This document shows positions 44,710 to 54,712 of a stretch of DNA of 64,000 nt, piece after piece (position 1 is the first letter of the stretch; the number at the start of each line of letters is the position of its first letter). Location of the stretch: positions 202,426-266,425 of the forward strand of contig JAJXWO010000001.1 in the NCBI GenBank assembly GCA_021781535.1, given 5' to 3'. A program made the translations under genes and the position numbers. Source of the DNA: Deltaproteobacteria bacterium (GTDB lineage Bacteria > Desulfobacterota > Desulfuromonadia > Geobacterales > Pseudopelobacteraceae). The notes under the pieces are model-generated. The model saw only the letters and a list, made by a program, of their open reading frames with translations, had not been told where the DNA came from and ran no database searches.

Positions 44710-45840
44710 TCAGGCAATGTGCCGGGATTTCAGTACTTCCTCAAAAGGGTTATGTTCACAGCCAGGAATATCCTGTAGCGAGTTTTTAATGACAACAAAA
44801 CGTTCCAGATTTGTCATAAAGAGATCCAGCAATTCCGGATCAAAGAACACGCCCCGGTCCTTCAGCATCAGAGTTGCCGTCTCCTCGATAGAAAACGCTT
44901 TTTTGTAGGGGCGTTCGGAAGCCAAGGCATCAAAGACATCGACAATCATCACAATCCTGCCATAAATGTGAATATCCGTGCCCTTCAATCTGTTGGGATA
45001 GCCATTGCCATCCCAGCGTTCGTGGTGTTGCTCCGCAATTATTCGCCCCGCTTCAATGACAGGAAAATGCTCGGCGCCACTCAGGATCTTTCCGCCGATA
45101 GCGGCATGCATCCGCATTATTTCATATTCCTGTGCGGTCAGTTTGCCCGGTTTCAATAAAATGTGATCCGGAATCCCGATTTTGCCGACATCGTGGAGTG
45201 GTGATGCGTAGCGCAGGATCTCACAATCTTCCGCCGTCATGCCGGCCAGATGAGCCAGTTCACGCGAGAGGTGACTTATCCTCACCGTATGCATGCCAGT
45301 TTCGAGGTCGCGATACTCCGCCGCCTTACCAAGCCGGAGTGAAATTTCATATTCTGCTTCCTGCGAAAGCACCAGCGCTTTTTGCAGTGCGGCAGTCTTT
45401 TTAACTACCTCCCGTTCCAGTGCATCGTTCATATCCCGCGTAATGTCACTCAGCTTTTTAATTCTGACGTGATTCATCACCCGCAGTTTAAGTTCTTGCG
45501 GATCATATGGCTTCGCGAGAAAGTCATTGGCCCCCATGGTAAGAGTTTTGAGGACTTCACTTTTATCAGCTGTCACAACAATAACCGGGATTTCGCGCAT
45601 TCGCTCGTGGCGCTTAAGGAGCTGCAGGGTATCAAAGCCATTCAGGACGGGCATTTCAAGATCAAGCCGAATGATGTCGATATCACTGCTCTGCTCCAGG
45701 ATATCCAGAGCCTCGCGGCCGTTCAAGGCACGCAGAATCGTAAGATCTTCCAGCCCGGAAAGGGCGGTCAACATGACCTCGATCAAATCGATATTAAATT
45801 CGTCGTCATCGACAACGAGTACCCGAATGTCGGTATTCAT
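44710..45840 (-). CDS. response regulator with HD-GYP phosphodiesterase domain
   Basis: 376 residues. Receiver at 1-125 (VLVVDDDEFN, RLDLEMPVLNG with phosphoacceptor Asp, IVVTADKS, LAKPYDPQEL). A linker helix leads to an HD-GYP domain from ~170: HTVRISHLSRELA, LHDVGKIGIPD (HD) and HHERWDGNGYP (GYP). It should cut c-di-GMP in a phosphorylation-dependent way. Flanked by CheX and PilZ genes, it forms a compact receiver, phosphatase, phosphodiesterase and effector group. Confidence 0.94.
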   Translation of the reverse strand: MNTDIRVLVVDDDEFNIDLIEVMLTALSGLEDLTILRALNGREALDILEQSSDIDIIRLDLEMPVLNGFDTLQLLKRHERMREIPVIVVTADKSEVLKTLTMGANDFLAKPYDPQELKLRVMNHVRIKKLSDITRDMNDALEREVVKKTAALQKALVLSQEAEYEISLRLGKAAEYRDLETGMHTVRISHLSRELAHLAGMTAEDCEILRYASPLHDVGKIGIPDHILLKPGKLTAQEYEIMRMHAAIGGKILSGAEHFPVIEAGRIIAEQHHERWDGNGYPNRLKGTDIHIYGRIVMIVDVFDALASERPYKKAFSIEETATLMLKDRGVFFDPELLDLFMTNLERFVVIKNSLQDIPGCEHNPFEEVLKSRHIA

Positions 45841-45879
45841 AGGAATAGTTTTCAGTGGTGTTCGGCGGATGCCGGCAGG

Positions 45880-46383
45880 TTATTCTTCGATTGAGAGCGC
45901 TACCATGAACCACTCTTCGTCTGTGGCAAACTTGAGCGTAATGTTTTCAAGATTGTTTCCGGTCGAGACAACATAGTCAGCGCCATTAACAACCGAAGGG
46001 GTCGATAGCTGAATGTCCGATCCGCCTTTAGAGAGGTGCTGCTTGAAAGAACCGGCGACCATGTTGGCAATTTCTCCCATGGCATCGTTGACGTCATCAT
46101 CGATCTCGGTCACTTCCATGCCCAGCATCAAAGATGTAAACGATATGGCCAGTGGCCAGGGAAGGTGTACGCTCACCAGCCCGTTATAGGTGCCTGCAAG
46201 CCCGACCATGGCCGTGAGGCACTCTTTGAAATGCGTGGTAACATCTATCTGGATCGGCAGGTGCATCAGGTCCTCAACACCGACCATAGTGATAAAAACA
46301 TCCTGGACATCCTTGATAAGGCTTTTAATCAGTTGATCTTCTGTCATGTTGATCGCAGCAAGTGTCTCTGGTTTCATCGGCAT
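45880..46383 (-). CDS. CheX-like phosphatase (paralogue)
   Basis: 167 residues. The phosphatase helix is DAMGEIANMVAGSFKQHLSKGG near residue 97, keeping the Glu and Asn pair. It closely resembles the CheX at 3.8 kb along the same stretch. GGGAGGAG precedes ATG 46383. It lies upstream of the HD-GYP response regulator, whose receiver is its likely substrate. Confidence 0.85.
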   Translation of the reverse strand: MPMKPETLAAINMTEDQLIKSLIKDVQDVFITMVGVEDLMHLPIQIDVTTHFKECLTAMVGLAGTYNGLVSVHLPWPLAISFTSLMLGMEVTEIDDDVNDAMGEIANMVAGSFKQHLSKGGSDIQLSTPSVVNGADYVVSTGNNLENITLKFATDEEWFMVALSIEE

Positions 46384-46453
46384 GATGGCTCCTCCCTTAT
46401 TACTGAATTAAACTAACCGGTAAACTCTGCAATTCATTCATCAAAAACAATAT

Positions 46454-47899
46454 TTAGTATGCCGAGTCAAGAACTGTTATCTTGATTCGGCCGATAATTG
46501 CAATGATCGGTGCCATATCCTTTGGAAGATGACCTTCGAGCAGTTTGAGGTGGGTGGGGTCAGCCGGGATTTGATTATACGTGGGATCGACTGAAACCCA
46601 GCGGCCTTCAATAAAACTCTCGGCCCAGCTATGGTAGAGAAAGCCTTTTCCATCCAGATATACCAGGCCGGAAACAAAACGGGTCGGAATACCCGCAGCC
46701 CGTGCCAAGGCAGTGTAGAGGCGTGCATGTGTCTGACAGTTGCCGCGCTTCGACTTGAAGCTTTCTACGGCACTGCCGCCGTCATCAATGGTATCTTTCA
46801 GCCAATCCGCCGTCCAGGATGCCAGCACCCTGGCCAGATCTTTCTGGCTTTTGACACCAGTTGCAAGAGCTTTGGCCTGAGCCAGAATTTCAGGTGCGTC
46901 AGCCTCAATCTTGTCAGCCGGTTTCAGCTGTGCATCTGTCGGTTCCTGTGCTTTTGATTCTGAAGAAATCTGGACAAGAGAACCGGTTCTAAAGGTTACG
47001 AGGCCATTGCTGCCCTTAATTGCCTGCTGTCCTCCCCCCTGCAACAGCGGCAAAGCATCATCCCAACCGCTGATCTCAACTTTCAGGCCTGTCAACTTCT
47101 TTGGATCCTTGATTGGTGGCTGTACGCGCACCAGGCTAAAGTCATAAATAAGGTCCTTCTTGGCAAGGGCCCAATCGCAGATGAAAGTGCCAAGAGCCGC
47201 GGGTGGTTCAGCTTTGGTTATTACCAGTCCATCCCGAACGGATTCCTCAAGCGTATTACCGTGCCCATCGACCCAGATATCATTGTTTACAAAGGGATAC
47301 AGATTGTTGCGGAGCTTTAGGGCAGGCACGCCTTCAGACGTTTTGTCCTCACCGAGTACCGTAATCTGTATCACCTTGATCTTCGGCTCTTCAGGGTCGA
47401 ATGCCTGGATTTTATATGATGATCCCGGTGAAACTGTCCGCATCAGAGGATATAAATTAAGGGCCGGACCTGGATAGACTTCACCTTTGAATTTAATCGA
47501 TCTGTCGGTTGTTTTGCCGTTGGCTTCGCTTTTTATATGGATGGCCCCGCCGTAGACCTTGCCGCTGAGGTGCGACGATGAACCGTTGATGGTCTGCTCG
47601 ACATCAAGGGAACGGAGTGCCAGGCTTTTTGTCACCAGATAGGTCTCATGTATTGATGCCTCTTTGGAGAAGCTCATTACGTTCATCCGGACGCTTCCAT
47701 TCCCCTCCATCCGGTAGCCGCCTTCCTCCTTGTCAATCCGTTCCCGGTAGAAGCCGACCCGCTCGCCGTTTACATAGATCCCGAACCAGCGTTCGGAGAG
47801 CGGTGGAATATCGATTTTACCAAATGGCGCTGCCACGGAGACCAGGCTGGTGCACAGCACAAGTATGGCTGCCGTGAATAACTTGAAATATAGATTCAT
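46454..47899 (-). CDS. exported transglutaminase-like protein
   Basis: 481 residues with a signal peptide (LFTAAILVLCTSLVSVAAP). The N-terminal ~300 residues are beta-rich with no clear family. The C-terminal transglutaminase-like core has the Cys in SKRGNCQTHARLYTALARAAGIPTR, the His in FLYHSWAESF and the Asp in WVSVDPTYNQIPAD, so the Cys-His-Asp triad is complete. It may act as a periplasmic protease or cross-linking enzyme. Separate transcription unit inside the minus-strand run. Confidence 0.85.
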   Translation of the reverse strand: MNLYFKLFTAAILVLCTSLVSVAAPFGKIDIPPLSERWFGIYVNGERVGFYRERIDKEEGGYRMEGNGSVRMNVMSFSKEASIHETYLVTKSLALRSLDVEQTINGSSSHLSGKVYGGAIHIKSEANGKTTDRSIKFKGEVYPGPALNLYPLMRTVSPGSSYKIQAFDPEEPKIKVIQITVLGEDKTSEGVPALKLRNNLYPFVNNDIWVDGHGNTLEESVRDGLVITKAEPPAALGTFICDWALAKKDLIYDFSLVRVQPPIKDPKKLTGLKVEISGWDDALPLLQGGGQQAIKGSNGLVTFRTGSLVQISSESKAQEPTDAQLKPADKIEADAPEILAQAKALATGVKSQKDLARVLASWTADWLKDTIDDGGSAVESFKSKRGNCQTHARLYTALARAAGIPTRFVSGLVYLDGKGFLYHSWAESFIEGRWVSVDPTYNQIPADPTHLKLLEGHLPKDMAPIIAIIGRIKITVLDSAY

Positions 47900-48049
47900 G
47901 TACTTTTCCTTTTAATGTGAATATGCAAGCGCCACCAGCTTTCAGATGCCGTAATGCAGGCTGATAGCAGATGGCGTTATGAGGTCCGGATACTGTGACA
48001 ATAAATTATACCGTGTGAGGCTTCTTTAGCCTTGTTTCGATTTTCAGTT

Positions 48050-49012
48050 TTAGTCGGCTGTGCCGGCAGCAGATGCAGGCATAATCGCTCCTGACGGATC
48101 ATAGAACTCGACCCGGTTTCTGCCGTTGGCCTTAGCCAGGTACAGGGCATCATCAGCCAGTTTGATAAAACCATCAACGGTAGGAGAGTGCTCTGGAGAA
48201 AAACTTGCGACCCCAAGGCTTACGGTAAGACTGAGATTGGCAAGCGGTTCGCTGAATCTGCTGCCCTGGACCGCAAGTCGAACCCGGTCAGCGACGAAAA
48301 CAGCTTCTTTCAGAGTTGAATCCGGAAGAATGGCGACAAATTCCTCGCCGCCATAGCGGGAAGCGCAGTCATAGCTGCGCAACTCTTTCTGCAGCTGCAA
48401 AGCCAGCTTCTGCAGTACGACATCCCCCTGCAAATGGCCAAAACTGTCATTAACCTGCTTGAAGTGGTCTATGTCAAGCATGATCAGTGATAAATCGCCC
48501 CCTTTGCGAAGGGCGCGCTGAACCTCTTTATCGAGAACTTTCATCAAGTAGCGGCGGTTAAAGAGCCCGGTCAGATGGTCGGTGTTGGAAAGTTCCAGCA
48601 GCAGCTCATTGGAGCGCTTCAACTCATCCTGCAGTTTTTTGATCTTGAGGTGGACCTTGACCCGGGCGACCAGTTCTTCCGGATCAAACGGTTTTGTGAT
48701 GTAGTCGCTGGCTCCCTGTTCAAGCCCCTTTATCTTGCGTTCCCGATCATCCATGCCGGTCAGGATAATGACAGGGACGTCCTGGAGGTCGGGTCGGGCC
48801 TTAAGCATGCTCAGGAATTTAAAGCCGTCAATACGCGGCATCTCCAGATCACACAGGATGATATCCACAGGTGATGAGAGCAACTTTTTGAATCCCTCCA
48901 GACCGTCTTCAGCTTCGTAATAGCGGGAGAAGAGGTTGAAAGACTCAAGGGTTCTGATGATTCGCTCCCGAACGGTAACCGAATCATCTATGATCAGTAC
49001 ACTGGTAAACAT
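48050..49012 (-). CDS. response regulator with GGDEF diguanylate cyclase domain
   Basis: 320 residues. Receiver 1-120 (VLIIDDSVTVRE, LCDLEMPRIDG, ILTGMDD, ITKPFDPEELV) followed by a GGDEF domain with active motif SRYGGEEFVAILP and substrate-binding DHLTGLFNRRYL. No RxxD inhibitory site is at the usual position before the motif. This PleD/WspR-like layout makes c-di-GMP when phosphorylated. It opposes the HD-GYP regulator 3 kb away on the same strand. Confidence 0.94.
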   Translation of the reverse strand: MFTSVLIIDDSVTVRERIIRTLESFNLFSRYYEAEDGLEGFKKLLSSPVDIILCDLEMPRIDGFKFLSMLKARPDLQDVPVIILTGMDDRERKIKGLEQGASDYITKPFDPEELVARVKVHLKIKKLQDELKRSNELLLELSNTDHLTGLFNRRYLMKVLDKEVQRALRKGGDLSLIMLDIDHFKQVNDSFGHLQGDVVLQKLALQLQKELRSYDCASRYGGEEFVAILPDSTLKEAVFVADRVRLAVQGSRFSEPLANLSLTVSLGVASFSPEHSPTVDGFIKLADDALYLAKANGRNRVEFYDPSGAIMPASAAGTAD

Positions 49013-49086
49013 AGCGTGGAAGTTTAGCCCAAGTCGTCTCGAAACTCAATTACAAAACGGGTATCTCTGCGGGAATCAAAATAAAA

Positions 49087-49752
49087 TTACAACAACGGTT
49101 CTTGTGCCAGGCGCTTCATCTCCGCAATTGTTGCCACATAATCAGAAGCACCGAAGACGGCGCTACCGGCGACGAAGACATCAGCTCCCGCATGGGAGAT
49201 CAGGGCTATGTTTGACGGCTTGACTCCTCCATCAACCTCCAGTTCTGCCTCTGAGCCGCGGCGGTCCAACAGTGCCCGTAAAGAATGAATCTTGGGGAGG
49301 CAGGCTTCAATAAAGCTTTGACCGCCAAAACCGGGATTAACAGTCATCAGCAGCACCAGATCCAGGTCATCGATAACGTAGTCGAGAACATTCAACGAAG
49401 TCGCCGGGTTGAGAGAAACGCCGGCGCGCTTTCCACATGATTTGACCAGCTGTATGCTGCGATGCAGATGATGCGTCGCTTCAGCATGAACAACGATGAT
49501 ATCGGCCCCTGCCGCAGCAAAATCCTGAATATAGCGATCGGGATTCTCAATCATCAGATGCACGTCAAGTGGCAGCGATGTCACCTTTCGGGCGGCTTCA
49601 ACAATCAATGGACCGATTGTGATATTGGGGACGAAATGACCATCCATGACGTCTATGTGAATGTAGTCGGCACCAGCCGCCTCGACGGCCCGTATTTCAT
49701 CGCCAAGACGCGAAAAGTCGGCAGACAGGATAGACGGAGCGATTTTTTTCAT
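49087..49752 (-). CDS. rpe: ribulose-phosphate 3-epimerase
   Basis: 221 residues from ATG 49752 with GGGAG upstream. The TIM-barrel signatures are complete: [59 protein letters not shown] and [11 protein letters not shown]. It interconverts ribulose 5-phosphate and xylulose 5-phosphate in the pentose phosphate pathway. Directly downstream of rsmB. Confidence 0.96.
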   Translation of the reverse strand: MKKIAPSILSADFSRLGDEIRAVEAAGADYIHIDVMDGHFVPNITIGPLIVEAARKVTSLPLDVHLMIENPDRYIQDFAAAGADIIVVHAEATHHLHRSIQLVKSCGKRAGVSLNPATSLNVLDYVIDDLDLVLLMTVNPGFGGQSFIEACLPKIHSLRALLDRRGSEAELEVDGGVKPSNIALISHAGADVFVAGSAVFGASDYVATIAEMKRLAQEPLL

Positions 49753-49774
49753 GCGGGAACTCCCTGATTTGACA

Positions 49775-51148
49775 TTATGAAATTCGTCTGATGCGTGCGG
49801 CGAAGAAGCCATCCATGCCATGACGGTGTGGCCAGACCCTGAACATGCCGTAAAACGCAAACAGTTCCTTCCAGGCGGGAAAGAGCTCATTCAGGTCTTC
49901 TAGCACAAACCCGGGGTGGTGCAAAAGGAAATCCTCAACTACCAGTTCATTTTCCGCCTCTGAGGTTGAGCAGGTTGAATACAGCAATGTGCCGCCCGGC
50001 TTCAGTCTGACGGCGGCGTTCTTCAAAAGGGTTTTCTGGACGGCGGCAAGACGGGTGATATCACCGGAGAAGAGACGCCATTTCGCTTCCGGATTGCGCC
50101 GGATAACTCCCAGCCCCGAACAGGGCGCGTCAAGCAGAATGCGGTCAAAAGTTCCATCCGGGAACGTGTAGGGTTGATGCAGGTCGGCAACAGCTGTTGT
50201 CACGGAGTTGATCCCGAGACGCCGGACGTTGTCTTGGACGAGCGTTAATTTGGATCGGGAGATGTCGGTAGCGATCAATTCGCCCGTATCATCCATCAAC
50301 TGAGCGATGTGGCCGCTTTTGCCGCCGGGAGCGCAGCATGCGTCCCAGATACGCTCTCCCGGTTCGGCCCCCAGCAGTCGTCCGGCCAGTTGCGATGCTT
50401 CATCCTGTACCGCGAACAGGCCGGCATCAAAACCGGGGAGAGTGCTGATGATGTGGCGTCCCGCAAGCGTAATGCCGTCGGGCGAAAAGCGGCAGGGCGT
50501 TGCTTCAATACCCTGCGTGTCAAATTCCTGCAGCAATTGGTCGCGGGTAGAGCGCAGCGTGTTGACCCTCAGTGTCACCGGTGGTTGTTGTGACGAAGCC
50601 TCTGCCAGCTGTCGGGCTTCAGTAACTCCAAGTTGCTCAAGCCATTGTTCGGCCAGCCATTCCGGCTGGGAATGGATAGCCGCTATTGCCGCTGCCGGGT
50701 TAGTGGTGATGTCTGGAAACGTGATCGTGTCGCGGCGCCTGAGGAAGTTTCTCAGGACAGCATTTATCAGGCCGCTGGTGCCCGGTGTGATCAGTTTTGC
50801 CAGGTTGACCGATTCGTTAACTGCTGCCGACTCAGGGATACGGTCGAGGCAGGTCAGTTGGTACAGGCCGATGCGCAGGATGACCAGTGCCTGCGGATCA
50901 AGCTCAACCATTGGTTTCTCGAGCAACTGTTGGAGAATATGGTCCAGAGTCCCCTGCCGTCGCAGGACACCGAAGACCAGTTCGGCATAGAGTCCCCGGT
51001 CAGGCCCGCTTAATATGCCGTTGGAAAGTTCGTTGTCGATCAGGCGATCGGCAAACCCACCCTCTTTCCTGATGCGCAGCAGGGTTTCACAGGCCGCTTG
51101 ACGGGGGTTGGCAGTAGAGGGGCCTGTTGCAGCGCGTCTAATAATCAT
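49775..51148 (-). CDS. rsmB: 16S rRNA m5C967 methyltransferase RsmB
   Basis: 457 residues from ATG 51148, which overlaps the htpX end. An N-terminal NusB-like RNA-binding domain ([24 protein letters not shown]) is followed by the Rossmann methyltransferase with [17 protein letters not shown] (SAM site), [17 protein letters not shown] (first catalytic Cys in PC) and [14 protein letters not shown] (second Cys in TC). It methylates C967 of 16S rRNA. Confidence 0.95.
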   Translation of the reverse strand: MIIRRAATGPSTANPRQAACETLLRIRKEGGFADRLIDNELSNGILSGPDRGLYAELVFGVLRRQGTLDHILQQLLEKPMVELDPQALVILRIGLYQLTCLDRIPESAAVNESVNLAKLITPGTSGLINAVLRNFLRRRDTITFPDITTNPAAAIAAIHSQPEWLAEQWLEQLGVTEARQLAEASSQQPPVTLRVNTLRSTRDQLLQEFDTQGIEATPCRFSPDGITLAGRHIISTLPGFDAGLFAVQDEASQLAGRLLGAEPGERIWDACCAPGGKSGHIAQLMDDTGELIATDISRSKLTLVQDNVRRLGINSVTTAVADLHQPYTFPDGTFDRILLDAPCSGLGVIRRNPEAKWRLFSGDITRLAAVQKTLLKNAAVRLKPGGTLLYSTCSTSEAENELVVEDFLLHHPGFVLEDLNELFPAWKELFAFYGMFRVWPHRHGMDGFFAARIRRIS

Positions 51149-51992
51149 GAGTCCTCGATATGTCTTCCAGGCGGTGAACACGTTCCTGAATAGGGGGATG
51201 AGTGGAGAAGAGCGACATCATGCCACCGCCGGTTAATGGATTGACGATGAACATGTGTGCGGTCGCGGAATTGGCGTTAAGCGGAATCTGCTGGCTTCCC
51301 AGTTCAAGCTTTTGCAGCGCCCTGGCAAGAGAAAGCGGGTTGCCGCTGATGTGTGCTCCTGCAGCATCGGCGCCGAACTCCCGTGATCTGGAAATAGCCA
51401 TTTGAACCAGCATGGCGGCAATCGGCGCCAGAATAGCCATGAAAAGCATGCCGAAGATGCCACCGCCCTCATCATCATCGCTTCGGCCGGCACCGAATAT
51501 GGCCCCCCACTGGGCCATATGGGCCAGATAGGTGATTGCTCCGGCAAAGGTGGCGGCCAGCGTGGAGATCAGGATGTCCCGGTTTTTGACGTGACCCAGT
51601 TCATGGGCCATGACGCCTGCCAGTTCTTCATCAGTCAGCAGGCGCATTATGCCGGTTGTGGCGGCGACTGCAGCATGCTCCGGATTGCGCCCGGTTGCAA
51701 AGGCATTTGGACTATCATCCTCAATAATATATATTTTTGGCATCGGCAATCCGGCTCGCGTGGCCAATCGTCTGACAATACTGTAGAAGCGCGGATTATC
51801 CTGCTCTTCTATCGGTTGCGCCCGATACATGCGGAGCACGATCTTGTCAGAGAACCAGTAGGAAAAGAAATTCATCCCGCCCGCCAGCAAAAAAGCTATT
51901 GTCATGCCTCCTCTGCCGCCAACGACGCCCCCGATAAGCACGAGCAGCATCGTTAAAAGTGTCATCAACACAGCTGTCTTCAAGGTATTCAT
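51138..51992 (-). CDS. htpX: M48 membrane zinc metalloprotease HtpX
   Basis: 284 residues from ATG 51992 with GAGG upstream; frame sequence further upstream is noncoding. Two N-terminal membrane helices precede the zinc motif [11 protein letters not shown] near residue 130, then two more helices, with the third ligand Glu in [13 protein letters not shown]. HtpX degrades misfolded inner-membrane proteins and is often heat-induced. Divergent from the radical-SAM gene across a 203-bp gap in which no clear operator was found. Confidence 0.95.
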   Translation of the reverse strand: MNTLKTAVLMTLLTMLLVLIGGVVGGRGGMTIAFLLAGGMNFFSYWFSDKIVLRMYRAQPIEEQDNPRFYSIVRRLATRAGLPMPKIYIIEDDSPNAFATGRNPEHAAVAATTGIMRLLTDEELAGVMAHELGHVKNRDILISTLAATFAGAITYLAHMAQWGAIFGAGRSDDDEGGGIFGMLFMAILAPIAAMLVQMAISRSREFGADAAGAHISGNPLSLARALQKLELGSQQIPLNANSATAHMFIVNPLTGGGMMSLFSTHPPIQERVHRLEDISRTHDY

Positions 51993-52195
51993 TGCTATCC
52001 TCATGAGTGCATCAATTAATTTATCATCTAATACTGAGCCTGAAACCATGATAAGCATCATGAGTAAAAAGTGCAAGTGCGGGTGATGCCTTCGGCTGCG
52101 AAAGCTGTAAAAAAGGCTATTTCCCTTGCATAGACCCAGTCGATTTGTTATATTTCCAGACCTTCTAGATATCGCACAAGAACTGAATTTTATTA

Positions 52196-54667
52196 ATGAA
52201 TCTTCTCTCTGTTGAAAAACCTGCCCGCTATATGGGTGGTGAAATGGGCTCCATTCGCAAGGACGCTGCTGATCTGCGCTTTGCCCTTGCGTTTCCGGAT
52301 GTGTATGAAGTCGGCATGAGTCATCTGGGATTGCGGATCTTGTACCACATTTTGAATGAAGTTGAAGGGATTGCGGCAGAACGCGTCTTCGCCCCCTGGC
52401 CGGATATGGAAGCGCAGATGCGTGCCGCCGCTGTCCCATTGGCCACACTTGAAAGCGGCACAGCTCTGGCGGAGTGCGATATTGTTGGCTTTACCCTGCA
52501 GTATGAACTTTCCTATACCAATATCCTCAACATGCTCCGCTTGGGCGGCATTCCGCTCCTGGCGAGCGATCGGGAGGAGCCTTTCCCGCTGGTGATTGCC
52601 GGCGGCCCCTGCGCCTATAATCCGGAACCGCTGGCTCCCTTTTTTGACGCGGTGCTGCTGGGTGATGGCGAAGAAGCTGTTCTGGAAATCGCCCGTATGG
52701 TTCGAGAGGCAAAAAGGTCGGGCGAAGATAAAAATCGTCTGCTTGAGCGCCTGTCGCATATTGAAGGTGTTTATATCCCCTCGTTCTTTGAGCCGCAGTA
52801 TGCTTCTGATGGCACTCTGACGGCAATCGCGCCTCTCAAGCCGGGCTATGCTTCCGTTCGCCGGCGCTTCCTGGCGGATCTTGATGCAGCTTCGTTTCCT
52901 GATTCACCTGTCGTTCCATTTATGAAGACTATTCATGACCGGGTTGCCGTAGAAATCGCCCGTGGCTGTACTCGCGGCTGCCGTTTCTGCCAGGCCGGCT
53001 ATGTCTATCGCCCGTTGCGAGAGCGCTCTCCCGAAACGATTTTAAATCATATCGCCGAATCGCTCAAAGCTACCGGCTATGATGAAATATCACTTCTTTC
53101 GCTTTCAACCGGTGACTATTCCTGTGTTACTCCGCTAGTGACCGAGCTTATGGCACGTTATGCCGAAGATCGGGTCGCTGTTTCACTTCCTTCCCTGCGG
53201 GTCGGGAGTTTGACGGATGAGCTGATTGACGAGATTAAAAAAGTGAGGAAGACCGGCTTTACCCTGGCGCCAGAGGCCGGGAGCGACCGGATGCGGCGGG
53301 TCATCAACAAGGGGATCACCGAGGCAAATCTGATTTCCGGAGCGGCCGCAATTTATCAGGCCGGCTGGCGCTTGATCAAGCTCTATTTCATGATCGGGTT
53401 GCCGGGCGAAACAGCCGATGATGTTGCCCAGATCGCAACGCTGGCGCGTCAGGTCAAGGACCAGGCCAAGGGGAGCGGTGTTTCCGGTGATGTCAACGTT
53501 GCCGTCAGTACCTTCGTCCCCAAGGCACATACGCCATTCCAGTGGGAACCCCAGATATCGATGCAGCAAACCGCCGATCTCCAGTACCAGCTCCACTGTG
53601 ATCTCAAAAAGCGCAAGCTTAAATTTAAATGGCAGGATGCGCCGCTTTCGTTTATGGAAGGAGTTTTTGCTCGCGGAGACCGTCGTCTGGCACCGGTTTT
53701 GATCCGTGCGGTTGAATTGGGCTGTCGTTTTGACGGCTGGCGTGAGCACTTTTCTCTTGAACGCTGGCTGCAGGCATGTGCCGACTGCGGAGTCGAGCCG
53801 GAATGGTATTTGCGGCGCCGGGAACTGGATGAAGTCCTGCCGTGGGACCATCTTGATTGCGGCGTGACGCGTCAGTTTCTGTTGGCCGAGCGTGAACGGG
53901 CGGAAGCGGAAACTGCCACCGCAGATTGCCGAGATGGTAACTGCAGTGCTTGTGGCGTCTGCGATTTCACCGTGGTAACAAACCGGATTTCCGCGCAGGA
54001 AAATGTGCCGCCTCGTGAGAATGTACCATCTGATGAACCGGTCGCCGCCCGGATGCGCCTTCGCTTTTCCAAAAACGGGGTTATGCGCTATTTGAGTCAC
54101 CTTGAGCTGATTACTGTTTTTACGCGTGCAGTCAGCAGGGGAGGGGTGCCGATCCTTTTCTCGCTCGGTTTTCACCCGCATCCCCGCTTTTCTTTTGGAA
54201 CCGCAACGTCTGTCGGGGTTGAATCACAGGCAGAATATATGGACATGTTTGTCGCTTCCGGCATTAGCGCCCGGGAAGTGCAGGAACGTCTCAATGCCGT
54301 GTTACCTGAAGGATTGCTGATCCTTGAATCAGAAGAGGTTGACGTCAAATCGCCGTCCATTTCGACTCTGATCGATGCGACCCGCTATCGGATAACCATT
54401 GCCTCTGCTGATCCGGCTGCGTTGCCGGATCAATGTGTGCAATTTTTGGCACACAATGTTTTTGTTATTCAGCGAACAAAAAAAGGACAGACTCAGTCAG
54501 TCGATTTGAGGGAAGAAACCGTTTCGCTTGCTGCAAGCGGTCATGCGTTTGAATTGGTCGCAAAAAGGGGAAAGCCGCTCGAGTTCGCCCGAGCTATTAC
54601 CGGCGTTGAGACGCTGAAAGGGGATGATATTCAGGTAGAGAAACTTGAAGTCATCTTTGCCCCGTAA
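52196..54667 (+). CDS. B12-binding-like radical SAM protein fused to DUF2344 (TIGR03960/TIGR03936)
   Basis: 823 residues. The N-terminal cobalamin-binding-like fold ([20 protein letters not shown]) leads to the radical SAM core with [16 protein letters not shown] (CxxxCxxC cluster cysteines, near residue 258) and [21 protein letters not shown] Cys-rich hinge ([14 protein letters not shown]) precedes the DUF2344 domain (residues ~620-820: [15 protein letters not shown] and [12 protein letters not shown]). In many bacteria these are two genes beside rng and rplU; here they are fused. The reaction is unknown. A weak SD and a clean N-terminal match support ATG 52196. Confidence 0.92.
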   Translation: MNLLSVEKPARYMGGEMGSIRKDAADLRFALAFPDVYEVGMSHLGLRILYHILNEVEGIAAERVFAPWPDMEAQMRAAAVPLATLESGTALAECDIVGFTLQYELSYTNILNMLRLGGIPLLASDREEPFPLVIAGGPCAYNPEPLAPFFDAVLLGDGEEAVLEIARMVREAKRSGEDKNRLLERLSHIEGVYIPSFFEPQYASDGTLTAIAPLKPGYASVRRRFLADLDAASFPDSPVVPFMKTIHDRVAVEIARGCTRGCRFCQAGYVYRPLRERSPETILNHIAESLKATGYDEISLLSLSTGDYSCVTPLVTELMARYAEDRVAVSLPSLRVGSLTDELIDEIKKVRKTGFTLAPEAGSDRMRRVINKGITEANLISGAAAIYQAGWRLIKLYFMIGLPGETADDVAQIATLARQVKDQAKGSGVSGDVNVAVSTFVPKAHTPFQWEPQISMQQTADLQYQLHCDLKKRKLKFKWQDAPLSFMEGVFARGDRRLAPVLIRAVELGCRFDGWREHFSLERWLQACADCGVEPEWYLRRRELDEVLPWDHLDCGVTRQFLLAERERAEAETATADCRDGNCSACGVCDFTVVTNRISAQENVPPRENVPSDEPVAARMRLRFSKNGVMRYLSHLELITVFTRAVSRGGVPILFSLGFHPHPRFSFGTATSVGVESQAEYMDMFVASGISAREVQERLNAVLPEGLLILESEEVDVKSPSISTLIDATRYRITIASADPAALPDQCVQFLAHNVFVIQRTKKGQTQSVDLREETVSLAASGHAFELVAKRGKPLEFARAITGVETLKGDDIQVEKLEVIFAP

Positions 54668-54712
54668 CGGTCACATACTTTACATATTTCATATATAACG
54701 GAGAAAATTACT

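Noticed and set aside
51993..52448. N-terminal extension of htpX in the same frame
   Set aside because: It runs antisense through the radical-SAM gene and adds no HtpX-like sequence; ATG 51992 has a good SD.
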